Of a stretch of DNA of 58,948 nt, positions 8,896 through 16,577 are shown in pieces (within the stretch, counting starts at the first letter, position 1; each line of letters starts with the position of its first letter). Source of the stretch: Streptomyces corynorhini (lineage in GTDB: Bacteria; Actinomycetota; Actinomycetes; Streptomycetales; Streptomycetaceae); contig NZ_QQNA01000094.1 in NCBI RefSeq assembly GCF_003346515.1, positions 1-58,948 on the forward strand. Direction: 5' to 3'. Made by a program: the position numbers and the translations under genes. Under the pieces are notes generated by a model. That model was not told where the DNA came from, did not search any database, and worked only from the letters and a program-made list of their open reading frames with translations.

Positions 8896-9929
8896 AGGAC
8901 CTTGGAGCTGAAGATGGACCGCTCGCCGAGCTGGTGCAGGGTCGAGGACACGTCGTCCAGCCCCAGTTCGTGAGTGATCATGAACTTCCAGCGGAGGCTA
9001 CCGTCGCCCATCGCGCGGGCGGCGGTGCGCCACTCGTCGCCCGGGAAGGGCGCCGAGAAGGAGTTCCAGGCGCCGTGCAGGGTGACCTCCCGGCGCAGGA
9101 AGTTGCTGAACGTGGCCTTGGGCAGGACGACCGGGTCGTGCGGGATGCCGATGAAGACGGCCTGCCCGTGCCGGGCGGCGAGCCTGACCGCCTGGTCGGC
9201 GGTGGCCGGTACCCCGGCGGACTCGATGATCACGTCGTATCCGGGGCCCGCGAGTTCGGTGGCCCGCTCGGGAGTGGTGGCGGTGTGGGTGGCGCCGGCC
9301 TCCAGAGCCATCGCCGCCTTCTGCTCGCTCACGTCGATGGAGAGCACCTCGCTCGCTCCGGCCAGCCGCGCCCACTGGACGGCGAACAGGCCGATCGGGC
9401 CCGCGCCGACGACGGCGACCCGGTGGCCGGTGCGCAGCTTGGTGCGCCAGATGGCGTGCAGGGCGATGGCGGCCGGGTCGAGCATGGCGGCGGCGCGCGG
9501 GTCGAGGTCCGCGGGCAGGACCATCAGGTTGCCCTCGGGGACGGTGACGTACTCGGCGTACGCGCCGGCCCGTCGGCTGCCGAAGTAGTCGTAGTCCTCG
9601 CAGAGGCTGAAGTGCCCCTGGGAGCAGGGCGCGCAGCGGCGGCACGGGATCAGCGGCGGCACGGCGACGAGGTCGCCCTCCTTGACCGTGCCGGCCGCGG
9701 CGAGTTCCGCGCCGAGCGCCACCACATGGCCGGAGAACTCGTGGCCGCAGATCAGCGGGAGGTGGTAGGCGCCGCCCGGCCGCAGCATCCGGGGTATGTC
9801 CGAACCGCAGACCCCGCAGGCCGCGACGCGCACGAGCGCTTCGCGGGGTGCGGGCTCCGGTACGGGAACCTCCTCGACGCGGATGTCGCCCGGGGCGTGC
9901 AGCAGGGCGGCTCGCATGGTCTGCGGCAT
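8823..9929 (-). CDS. GatD-like Zn-dependent polyol(-phosphate) dehydrogenase
   Basis: Medium-chain zinc dehydrogenase most like galactitol-1-phosphate 5-dehydrogenase (GatD) by recall; about 368 aa from ATG 9929. Catalytic zinc ligands lie in AACGVCGSDIPR (C41) and LICGHEFSGHV (H63, E64); structural-zinc cysteines are in CRRCAPCSQGHFSLC; NAD site is VVGAGPIGLFAVQWA. The GatD-like segments SRRAGAYAEYVTVPEGN and TFSNFLRREVTLHGAW are clear. An alternative ATG at 10001 overlaps the SBP stop (ATGA) and would add 24 poorly conserved residues, so 9929 fits the family better. The C-terminus ends in an LPNG repeat tail. In context it oxidises the imported polyol or its phosphate. Confidence 0.9.
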   Translation of the reverse strand: MPQTMRAALLHAPGDIRVEEVPVPEPAPREALVRVAACGVCGSDIPRMLRPGGAYHLPLICGHEFSGHVVALGAELAAAGTVKEGDLVAVPPLIPCRRCAPCSQGHFSLCEDYDYFGSRRAGAYAEYVTVPEGNLMVLPADLDPRAAAMLDPAAIALHAIWRTKLRTGHRVAVVGAGPIGLFAVQWARLAGASEVLSIDVSEQKAAMALEAGATHTATTPERATELAGPGYDVIIESAGVPATADQAVRLAARHGQAVFIGIPHDPVVLPKATFSNFLRREVTLHGAWNSFSAPFPGDEWRTAARAMGDGSLRWKFMITHELGLDDVSSTLHQLGERSIFSSKVLFLPNGTLPNGTPPNGTLPNGDRP

Positions 9930-9997
9930 GTTCGTATCGCTTTCTCGGACGGGGCCGGGCGCACGGTCGGATCCGGCTCGCGGGGTGGGGTGCGGTG

Positions 9998-10990
9998 TCA
10001 TTCCTTGCCCGCGAGGGCGAAGGTGGTGGAGCCGGTGTACGTGTCGGCGTCGGCGCGGTCGATGAGCCCGGTTCCGGCGTCGACGGAGGCGGCGACCTTC
10101 TTGCCCGCCTGGACGTCCAGCGCGGTGCTCACGGCGGTGGCACCCAGGGAGATCGGGTCGTTGAGCGCGGTGGCGAGGTAGGGACCGTCGGCCGCGATGG
10201 ACTTCACGGCCTCCATCAGCCCGTCGACCCCGGCGACCTTGACGTCGGTGCGGTTGTTCTCCTTGAGCACCTGGAGCGCGCCGAGGGCCATGTCGTCGTT
10301 GTGCGCGTAGACGGCCTTGACGTCGGGGTTCGTCTGGAGGAGGTCCTGCATGGCGGTGACGGCCTTGGAGCGGATGTAGTCGCAGTAGGGGCCCGCCACG
10401 ATCTTGATCTTCTTGTTGGCGGCCACGGCCTCGTGGAACCCGGCGCTGCGGTCGCGGGCCACCGCGCCGCCCGCGTCGCCCTTGATCTCGATGACCTTGC
10501 CGCCCGAAGCGCCGAGCGCCTTGGCGACCTCCGCGCCGACGAGCCGGCCCATCTCCTTGTTGTCGCGGCCGACATGGGAGGCGGCGCCGGAGGGGACCGG
10601 GCGGTCGACGGTCACCACCGGGATGCCGGCGGCCTTGGCCGCGGCCAGGCCCGCCTTGACGCCCTTGGGGTCGACGGGGTTGATCAGCAGGACGTCGACA
10701 CCGCGGGTGATCAGGTCCTGGATGTCGTTGTTCTGTTTCGTGACGTCGTCTCCGGCGTCCGCGAAGTTGAGCTTGGCCCCGGCCTTCTTGGCCGCCTGCT
10801 CGGCCCCGGTGCGCAGCTGTACGTAGAAGGGCGACTGCTGAGTCGCCTGGCTGAAGCCGATGGACAGGGTGCCGCTGGACTTCTTGCCGCCGCTGTCCGA
10901 GCCACCGGGGGTGGTGGAGACGGAGCAGGCGGCCAGCGACGCGAGTGTGGATGTCGCGACAAAGATCCCGAAGATGCGCTTCATACGCAT
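9998..10990 (-). CDS. Sugar-binding lipoprotein of RbsB/LsrB type
   Basis: Periplasmic-binding-protein-like lipoprotein of the ribose family (Peripla_BP_4), 330 aa, anchored outside the membrane. ATG 10990 has GGAGG five bases upstream; the signal peptide MRMKRIFGIFVATSTLASLAAC ends in lipobox LAAC. Family stretches include GFSQATQQSPFYVQL, DVLLINPVDPKG and VYAHNDDMALGALQVL. It is the first gene of the nine-gene operon and feeds the RbsA/RbsC-like transporter. A 110-bp region upstream holds the likely promoter and operator. The open frame extends to 11200, but only 10990 gives a proper signal peptide. Confidence 0.94.
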   Translation of the reverse strand: MRMKRIFGIFVATSTLASLAACSVSTTPGGSDSGGKKSSGTLSIGFSQATQQSPFYVQLRTGAEQAAKKAGAKLNFADAGDDVTKQNNDIQDLITRGVDVLLINPVDPKGVKAGLAAAKAAGIPVVTVDRPVPSGAASHVGRDNKEMGRLVGAEVAKALGASGGKVIEIKGDAGGAVARDRSAGFHEAVAANKKIKIVAGPYCDYIRSKAVTAMQDLLQTNPDVKAVYAHNDDMALGALQVLKENNRTDVKVAGVDGLMEAVKSIAADGPYLATALNDPISLGATAVSTALDVQAGKKVAASVDAGTGLIDRADADTYTGSTTFALAGKE

Positions 10991-11067
10991 GTGGGCCTCC
11001 AGATGTGGTCCTTGGCGAGGGACAGTAGGTCCGGAATTAACCTCCCGGCAACACATGTGGATTTTTT

Positions 11068-11081
11068 TGCTCTCATGAGCA
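11068..11081. promoter_or_regulatory. Candidate operator palindrome of the SBP-to-ALDH operon
   Basis: TGCTCTCATGAGCA is an inverted repeat (TGCTC-N4-GAGCA) 87 bp upstream of the SBP start in an AT-richer stretch that also contains the palindrome CACATGTG. Position and symmetry fit an operator for the operon's own SorC-family regulator. No second copy was seen. Confidence 0.45.
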
Positions 11082-11228
11082 CAGACCCCGCTGACCAGCC
11101 GTGATCCGCCGGACGCGCGCTGTGACGCGGCCGGATCGGGCGTGCGCCCGCGAAAGAGGTGCGCGGGAGAGCCTGCGGGAGAGCCCGGGAAGGGGCTCAC
11201 GGAGGGCGTTTTTGGCCACGCGCACGAA

Positions 11229-11257
11229 AGCGGGCCCGGCCGGTGGCCGGGCCCGCT
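11229..11257. terminator. GC-rich hairpin
   Basis: AGCGGGCCCGGCC and GGCCGGGCCCGCT form a perfect 13-bp stem with a 3-nt loop (GGT). It sits between the divergent promoter region of the sugar operon and the remains of AMP-ligase genes, and may be an old rho-independent-like terminator of a lost upstream gene. No T-tract follows. The stretch 11082-11228 shows no gene. Confidence 0.55.
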
Positions 11258-11282
11258 GGGGGAGCGCTCATGTGCTGCGGGA

Positions 11283-11483
11283 CCGGGTGGAACACATGCA
11301 CGCCGCCGCGGTGCTCAAGGCCGGCGCCACCACCGACGCCGACGGGCTCGCCGCCCACGTGGCCGCCGTCCTGTCGCCGAAGCGCGTCCCGCCGTACTCA
11401 CCCTCCACGACGACCTGCCGCTCACCGGGGCGGGCAAGCCCGACAAGCAGTCGCTGGCCGCACGGACCACCGGGGCGGCATGA
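11283..11483 (+). pseudogene. C-terminal remnant of an AMP-dependent acyl-CoA synthetase
   Basis: Two overlapping frames together spell the C-terminal domain of an acyl-CoA ligase: MHAAAVLKAGATTDADG and HVAAVLSPKRVP in one frame, then TLHDDLPLTGAGKPDKQS in another, with the frame change near 11393. The LTGAGKPDKQ end holds the catalytic-lysine motif of the family. No N-terminal part remains. The stop TGA (11481-11483) overlaps the ATG of the next ligase remnant, so the two were once coupled genes. Non-functional: truncated and frameshifted. Confidence 0.85.
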
Positions 11484-12061
11484 GTCCCACACTGGCCTCC
11501 GTACTCGCCGAGTCCGCGCTGCGCCGCCCAGGACACACCGCGCTCGTGCACGCGTCCCGGCGGATCGGCTACGCCGAACTGTGGTACGCCACCCGCCAGT
11601 ACGCCGCCGCCCTGCGGGAACGCGGCACGCGCCCCGGCGACCGGATCGCGCTGCCGCTCCCCAACACACCGCATTTCCCGATGGTGTACTACGGAGTCCT
11701 CGCACTCGGCGCCGTCGCGGTGCCGGTGCACGGGTTGTTGCGCGCCGAGGAGATCGCCCACGGTTCCGCGCTGCCGGTCGCGGTCCTGGAGGAGTTCGAG
11801 GAGGTCTTCGGCTGCCGCTGCATCGGAGTCCCGGACGAGGTGTACGGGGAGGAGGTCTGCGCGGTCGTGCGTACCCGGCCCGGCACGGAGCCGGATCCGG
11901 CGCTCGCCGCGGCGAGCGTGGCCTGGTGCAAGGAGCGGGTCGCCGCGTACAAGTACCCGCGTCGGGTGTAGTTCGTCGAGACATTCCCGCTCGGCCCCAG
12001 CGGCAAGGTACTGAAACGCGAACTGGTCGCTCTCTTCTCGCACCCGACGCCGCATATCTGA
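11480..12061 (+). pseudogene. AMP-dependent synthetase/ligase, internal deletion plus stop
   Basis: Begins as a normal acyl-CoA synthetase (MSPTLASVLAESALRRPGHT, then GDRIALPLPNTPHFPMVYYG and ALGAVAVPVHGL), but after about 95 residues jumps straight into the C-terminal domain (GVPDEVYGEEVCAVVRTRPG, ERVAAYKYPRRV). An in-frame TAG at 11969-11971 then interrupts it where homologues usually have Glu, and the true C-terminus continues in frame (FVETFPLGPSGKVLKREL) to TGA 12061. The middle, including the P-loop and AMP-binding motifs, is deleted. So this is a pseudogene with an internal deletion of some 300 codons and a nonsense mutation. Confidence 0.92.
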
Positions 12062-12562
12062 CGCGGCATCAACGGAAATTCTCCGATTGACGATTCGTCA
12101 CCATGGATTTTCCGGCGTTGCCGATCTTTCCTTCGGCAAAATAGATCCAACAGGTATCCGACAGGTATCCGGCATGGATCGGGCCTTGAATTCCGACGGC
12201 CCGCCGCCCGGAAACCGTCTACGGGACGTCCGTGCGCGGGGTGGGGTGCCTGTCGGTTATATGGGCGCTTTGATACCTATTGACCCTTGCGTCGATATGG
12301 GGATATTCGGGCATCTTGTCGTCCTCTGTGTGGTGTTGTGCGATCAAGGTTGCGCCCGCAGGCGTGACATGCGTCACCCAGGAGATCGCTCAGGGTTCGC
12401 GCTCTCTCCTTCACCTGGCTCACAGGAAAGGAGAGTTGAGGCGCCCCGAGGCCGAAGATGAATTTCGATCTTCCCGGCTGCAATGACCCCTCGCATCGCG
12501 TTGTGAATTCTGGGCTTGTCTCCCCCGGGACTTCTCGCTTACGTTCTCGTCACTCCGGACAG
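12062..12562. other. Intergenic region without a recognisable gene
   Basis: About 500 bp of lower GC than its surroundings. Open frames here (for example starting at 12087) have no family resemblance and atypical codon use. The only clear structure is the hairpin at 12404-12435. The right part should contain the promoter of the riboswitch-controlled gene; a weak TTGTCT-N18-TACGTT match lies near 12516-12545. Confidence 0.6.
12404..12435. other. Imperfect hairpin upstream of the riboswitch
   Basis: CTCTCCTT pairs with AAGGAGAG, with an inner CCTG/CAGG helix and a GCTCA loop. It lies about 130 bp before the c-di-AMP riboswitch. No T-tract, so terminator, operator or RNA-processing site remain equally possible. 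Confidence 0.45.
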
Positions 12563-12730
12563 AACGCCGAATCCTGCCGCTGCCCGGAAACCCACACCTA
12601 CACACGTACGGCAGGAGCGGGGGACCCAGGTAAGCCGCCGGTCCAGTGGTTGGACCGGCTTGGGGTGAAGTCGTCTTTTCTCGCGACCGGGCATCTCCTG
12701 CCCGAACCCGACAGCTCACCTCGCAGGCGA
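12563..12730 (+). ncRNA. c-di-AMP riboswitch (ydaO-yuaA class)
   Basis: The 5' leader of the LysM-transglycosylase gene contains the hallmark blocks of the ydaO class in order: CGCCGAATCCTGCCGC, GCGGGGGACCCAG, CTTGGGGTGAAG, then CCCGAACCCGACAGCTCACC and CTCGCAGGCG, with variable stems between. This class binds cyclic di-AMP and in actinobacteria often precedes genes for secreted cell-wall hydrolases, normally as an OFF switch. The aptamer ends about 16 nt before the ATG, so control probably acts through a helix that masks the ribosome-binding site or terminates transcription just before the gene. Identification is from conserved motifs; the fold was not computed. Confidence 0.92.
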
Positions 12731-12746
12731 CGGAGAGGAACGCGTC

Positions 12747-13562
12747 ATGTCCGCAAAGGCCAAGCACCGCCGCCCCAGAACCGGCCCGCTCGCCCGGGGT
12801 GTCGTCGCCGTGAGCGCGGGAGGCGCCGTACTCGCGCTCCCGCTGCTGGCGGCCACCACCGCCCAGGCGGCGCCCTCCGCCGGGTACGCCACCGCCGGGG
12901 CGTCGGCATCGACCGCCGGTGCCGCTCGCCAGGCCCCCCTGACGTACTCCGTCGTCGCCGGTGACTCGCTGTCCAAGATCGCGAAGGCGCACTCCGTGAC
13001 CGGCGGCTGGAAGAAGCTCTACCAGGACAACCGGCGCGCCATCGGTGGCGACCCGTCCCGGATCTTCCCCGGCCAGAAGCTGGTCCTCGGGTCCGCCACG
13101 AAGGCGGCCAAGCCGACCAAGTCGGCCACCGCGAAGAGCAGCACCGCGAAGAGCAGCACGGCGAAGAGCAGCACCGGGAAGAGCACCGCCATCGCCGCCC
13201 AGACCGTCGCCGACGCCGAGCCCGCCGCGCTGAAGACGTACTCCGACAACCTGGACGGCTGGATCCGCGAGTCGCTGGACATCATGGCCGCGCGCGGGAT
13301 CCCGGGCTCCTACGACGGGATCCACCGCAACATCATGCGCGAGTCCTCCGGCAACCCGGCGGCCATCAACAACTGGGACTCCAACGCGGTCGCCGGCACC
13401 CCCTCCAAGGGGCTCCTCCAGGTCATCGACCCCACGTTCCAGGCGTACCACGTGCCCGGTACCTCGACGAACAGCTACGACCCGGTCGCCAACATCACCG
13501 CCGCGTGCAACTACGCCGCCGCCAGGTACGGCTCGATCGACAACGTCAACGGCCCGTACTGA
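12747..13562 (+). CDS. Secreted LysM and SLT-type transglycosylase
   Basis: Exported cell-wall-cleaving protein, 271 aa. Sec signal peptide (residues 1-34, ending TTAQAAPS), a LysM peptidoglycan-binding domain (about 66-112, YSVVAGDSLSKIAKAH to FPGQKLVLG), a linker with STAKS repeats (113-145), then a lysozyme-like transglycosylase domain with catalytic Glu in NIMRESSGNPAAINNWDSNA and GTPSKGLLQVIDPTFQAY. ATG 12747 has GGAGAGG upstream. The c-di-AMP riboswitch in its leader links it to spore germination, hyphal growth or osmotic control of wall remodelling, as known for related Streptomyces hydrolases. The linker repeat is a 15-bp DNA unit present about three times (13125-13180). Confidence 0.94.
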   Translation: MSAKAKHRRPRTGPLARGVVAVSAGGAVLALPLLAATTAQAAPSAGYATAGASASTAGAARQAPLTYSVVAGDSLSKIAKAHSVTGGWKKLYQDNRRAIGGDPSRIFPGQKLVLGSATKAAKPTKSATAKSSTAKSSTAKSSTGKSTAIAAQTVADAEPAALKTYSDNLDGWIRESLDIMAARGIPGSYDGIHRNIMRESSGNPAAINNWDSNAVAGTPSKGLLQVIDPTFQAYHVPGTSTNSYDPVANITAACNYAAARYGSIDNVNGPY

Positions 13563-13613
13563 CGGTTCCCGCAGGTCCGGCCGGAGCCCGGCCCGGCGTC
13601 ACCCCTGAAGGCG

Positions 13614-14537
13614 TTATCCCGCGAACCGCACGTCACGGGCGGTCTCGTCCACCTCCAGGGTGAAGATGTCGGGCCGGGCGTAGTGCCCGGTCACATCCAG
13701 GTCGAACCGGCCCCGGGCGAGATCGCCCAGGTCGAGTTCGGCCGTGAGGATCCCCTCGCCGTCCCTGAGCGGTCCCGCCAGGACCTCGCCCAGCGGGGAG
13801 ACGATGGTGCTGCCGCCGCCGATCAGCACGGTGTCCGGCGCGTCGCCCTGTACGGGGTGGACGTCGGCCGGAAGGTCCGCGCGGCGCAGGTACTGGTTGG
13901 CGCTCAGCACGAAGCAGCGGCCCTCCAGGGCCACGTGGCACATGGTGGCCTGCCAGTTCTCCCGGTCGTCCACGGTCGGCGCGCACCAGAGGTCGACGCC
14001 CTTGGCGTACATCGCCGCGCGGAACAGCGGCATGTAGTTCTCCCAGCAGATGGCCGCGCCCAGCCGGGCGCGGCCCGTGTCCACCACCGGCATCGTGGAG
14101 CCGTCACCGGTGCCCCAGATCACCCGCTCCGCCGCGGTCGGCATCAGCTTGCGGTGGTGGGTGAGGAACCCCTCGGGGCCGAAGAACAGCGCGACACAGT
14201 GCAGCGTCGAACCACGGCGCTCCACGGCGCCCACCACCGCGTGGCAGCCCAGCTCACGCGTGAGCGCGCCCAGCTCCGCCGTCTCAGGGCCGGGCACCGT
14301 GATGGCCGACTCGGCGTAGCGGCGGAACAGCTCCCGCCCCTCCGCGGTGCGGCTGCCGACGGTCACACCGAAGTCCAGCCCCTTCGGATAGCCGCCGAGG
14401 AACGCCTCGGGCAGCACGATGACCTCCGCTCCCCGGCCGGCCGCCTCGCGGATCAGGTCCCGGGCCCTGCCGAGATCGCCGGGTGTGTCGAAGAGCCGGG
14501 AGCCCGCCTGGACGACGGCCGCTGTCAGATGCGTCAT
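13614..14537 (-). CDS. Nitrilase family carbon-nitrogen hydrolase
   Basis: Cytoplasmic nitrilase-like hydrolase, 307 aa. The Glu-Lys-Cys triad is complete: E44 in VLPEAFLGGYPKG, K130 in HHRKLMPT, C164 in AAICWENYMP. The WENYMP context and EALFLGGYPKG-like start are closer to true nitrilases (nitrile to acid plus ammonia) than to amidases. The 50-bp gap to the convergent LysM gene is too short for another gene. Upstream lies a decayed isomerase gene, so no functional partner is evident. Confidence 0.93.
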   Translation of the reverse strand: MTHLTAAVVQAGSRLFDTPGDLGRARDLIREAAGRGAEVIVLPEAFLGGYPKGLDFGVTVGSRTAEGRELFRRYAESAITVPGPETAELGALTRELGCHAVVGAVERRGSTLHCVALFFGPEGFLTHHRKLMPTAAERVIWGTGDGSTMPVVDTGRARLGAAICWENYMPLFRAAMYAKGVDLWCAPTVDDRENWQATMCHVALEGRCFVLSANQYLRRADLPADVHPVQGDAPDTVLIGGGSTIVSPLGEVLAGPLRDGEGILTAELDLGDLARGRFDLDVTGHYARPDIFTLEVDETARDVRFAG

Positions 14538-14597
14538 GCGGCGACCGTACGGAGCGCCCCGGCTCGCCGTACCACCGGGTATCCGGTGGTGAGTGTC

Positions 14598-14811
14598 TCA
14601 GCTGACCAGTTCCTTCGGCACGCGTACCGGCAGGAACGCCGACGGCTCCCCGGCCGTGCGACCCGGACCGCGCCCGTTCCTCCCGGGCGAAGACGCGGAA
14701 GGCGTCGCGCGGGGACAATCCGATCTACGAACAACCCAGGTCGGCGACGGTGCGCGCCCTCTCCCCGCTGGGCAGGGCGCGCAGCGGGTACGGGGCGAGG
14801 GCGATCCTCAT
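14598..14811 (-). pseudogene. Sugar-phosphate isomerase/epimerase (TIM barrel) remnant
   Basis: ATG 14811 overlaps the stop of the inositol-dehydrogenase-like gene (ATGA) and starts MRIALAPYPLRALPSGE then RARTVADLGC, typical for Streptomyces AP_endonuc_2-family isomerases that are paired with such dehydrogenases. An in-frame TAG follows at codon 29, then IGLSPRDAFRVFAREE in the same frame continues the family's strand-2 motif. The rest of the barrel is missing, and a plausible C-terminus (FLPVRVPKELVS, stop 14600-14598) appears in another frame. So: nonsense mutation, internal deletion and frameshift. Confidence 0.8.
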
Positions 14812-15830
14812 CGCTCTGCTCCTCCATAGAAGGCGGGGCGTTTCTCCAGGGCTTCGATCCCTACGGTCGCGCCGGACTCCATGGATTCCACGAGCGCGTC
14901 CGTGATGACGGTCGCGGCGTAGCCGTCCCAGGCCGAGGGCCCGGTGGGCTCGGTGCCGCTCGCCACGGACCCGGCCCACTCGCGGAACTCGGTGTCGAAG
15001 GCGTTCTCGAAGCGGCCCTTCCAGTCCTGGAGCACCGCGGTGGAGTCGCGGCCACGGCCGCGGACCGCGACGGCCGCCGGGTCGGGCAGCCGTACCAGCC
15101 CCTCCTCGCCCACGGTCTCGCACTGGATGTCGTACCCGTACTGGCAGTTGACGAAGACCTCCAGGTCGATCCTGACCCCCTCTGCGGTCTCCATGAGCAT
15201 GATCTGCGGGTCCTGGAGGTGCTCGTGCCGCTTGCGGGTCGGGCGCGGACGCAGCACCTGTACGGAGCGGATCTCGTCGTCCAGCAGCCAGCGCAGCACG
15301 TCGATCTCGTGGACGGCGGTGTCCTGCGCGGCCATCGCCGAGGTGTAGGAGGCGGGGGCCGTCGCGTTGCGGTGGGCGCAGTGCACCATGAGCGGCTCGC
15401 CGATCCCGCCCGACTCGATGACCTTCCTCATCTCCCGGTAGCCGGAGTCGTACCGGCGCATGAAGCCGACCTGGACGAGCCGGGTGCCATGGGCCGTCTC
15501 CGCCTCGATGATCCTGAGACAGTCCTCGGCGGTGGTGGCCAGCGGCTTCTCGCAGAAGACCGGCTTGCCCGCGGCGATGGCGCCGAGGACGTGCTCGGCG
15601 TGGGTCGGGCCCCAGGAGGTGACGACGACGGCGTCGACGTCCGCCGCGCCGATGACCTCGGCGCCGCTGGGCAGCGCGCGGGCGCCGACCGACGCGGCGA
15701 CCTCCTCGGCGCGGGCGGAGTCGATGTCGAACACGGCGGTGACCCGGGTGCCGGTGACGACATGGGTCAGTCGGCGGATGTGGTCCTGGCCGATCATGCC
15801 GGTGCCGATCACACCAATGCGGACAGTCAT
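14808..15830 (-). CDS. Gfo/Idh/MocA oxidoreductase, inositol 2-dehydrogenase-like
   Basis: NAD-dependent sugar or inositol dehydrogenase, 340 aa. Rossmann motif GVIGTGMIGQDH near the start, the EKP motif in GKPVFCEKPLATTAEDC (around 95), and the C-terminal dehydrogenase domain with FMRRYDSGY and QDTAVHEIDVLRWLL, where the His serves catalysis. These features match IolG-type myo-inositol 2-dehydrogenases. ATG 15830 has GGAG eight bases upstream. It is divergent from a decayed LacI gene across a region with operator-like repeats and was coupled to the now broken isomerase gene, so the catabolic module is probably no longer complete here. Confidence 0.93.
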   Translation of the reverse strand: MTVRIGVIGTGMIGQDHIRRLTHVVTGTRVTAVFDIDSARAEEVAASVGARALPSGAEVIGAADVDAVVVTSWGPTHAEHVLGAIAAGKPVFCEKPLATTAEDCLRIIEAETAHGTRLVQVGFMRRYDSGYREMRKVIESGGIGEPLMVHCAHRNATAPASYTSAMAAQDTAVHEIDVLRWLLDDEIRSVQVLRPRPTRKRHEHLQDPQIMLMETAEGVRIDLEVFVNCQYGYDIQCETVGEEGLVRLPDPAAVAVRGRGRDSTAVLQDWKGRFENAFDTEFREWAGSVASGTEPTGPSAWDGYAATVITDALVESMESGATVGIEALEKRPAFYGGAER

Positions 15831-15951
15831 GAGGGATCTCCCTTTCGGAGCGGCTCAGTTGGGGGAGGAGACAGGGTCGGTGGGGTGGGTGTCGAGCCCG
15901 CCGCGTCCCCTGGTCAGGACGTCAAGGGCTGCCATGTGTGGGGACCTCCAA

Positions 15952-15997
15952 CAACTGACGCGCTCAACTGACGCGCTCTATTGGCGCGCTCCAGTTG
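15952..15997. promoter_or_regulatory. Operator-like direct and inverted repeats between idhA-like and lacI genes
   Basis: CAACTGACGCGCT occurs twice back to back (15952-15964, 15965-15977) and is followed by a partly inverted copy ending CCAGTTG (15991-15997), giving CAACTG...CAGTTG symmetry around CTATTGGCGCGCTC. The position, between divergent dehydrogenase and LacI genes, and the GCGCGCTCCA core suit a LacI-family operator. The rest of the 288-bp intergenic stretch shows no gene. Confidence 0.6.
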
Positions 15998-16118
15998 TCA
16001 GTACGATCGTCCACGTCCATATGTCCTGTCAATGTGTGGTTACGGCCTCTTCTCCGGGGAGCGGCACCAGGGTTCATGGGCGAGTCAAGGACGAGTCACG
16101 GAAGGGGAGGGGGCCTCG

Positions 16119-16577
16119 GTGGCGGAGTCACCCGGCAAGCGGCGCCCGACGATGGCCGACGTCGCGCGGCGGGTCGGAGTCTCCCGTGCCCTCGTCTCCC
16201 TGGTGTTCCGCAACCAGCCAGGACCCGCCGAGGAGACGCGGCGGCGCGTGCTGCGCGCGGCCGACGAGCCGGGGTACCGCCCCGACAGCGCCGCCAGGCT
16301 GCTCGCCCCGGGCCGCAGCCGCACCCTCGGAGTCATGCTGACGCTCCATCAGCTCTTCGAGACCGACATCGTCGAGGCCGTCCTCGACCCCAAACTGGTG
16401 GTGCGGGGCACGAGTTCGGCGCCGCCGGACGGACGGCAGGCACGGCCGGGGGCGTACGTCCGCGAGGAGATCGTCCCCCGAGGGGGCGGTCCGCGAGGAG
16501 ATCCCCCGCCAGGGGACGGTACGCGCGCCCGCCGCGTCAGCCGACGGGCTGCGCGGTGGCGGCCTGCTGCGCGGTGA
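16119..16577 (+). pseudogene. LacI-family regulator with internal deletion
   Basis: GTG 16119 follows GGAAGGGGAGG. The N-terminal HTH is intact (TMADVARRVGVSRALVSLVF, hinge YRPDSAARLLAPGRSRTLGV), but after MLTLHQLFETDIVEA the frame passes directly to LDPKLVVRGTSSAPP, which is the usual extreme C-terminus of LacI proteins. The whole sugar-binding domain, about 230 residues, is missing. The frame then reads on past the native end into unrelated codons up to 16577, overlapping the convergent TetR gene. The remaining polypeptide could still bind DNA but not respond to a sugar. Called a pseudogene; a short constitutive binder is possible. Confidence 0.88.

Noticed and set aside
12087..12461. 124-codon open frame in the riboswitch upstream region
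   Set aside because: No family resemblance, no ribosome-binding site, atypical codon use.
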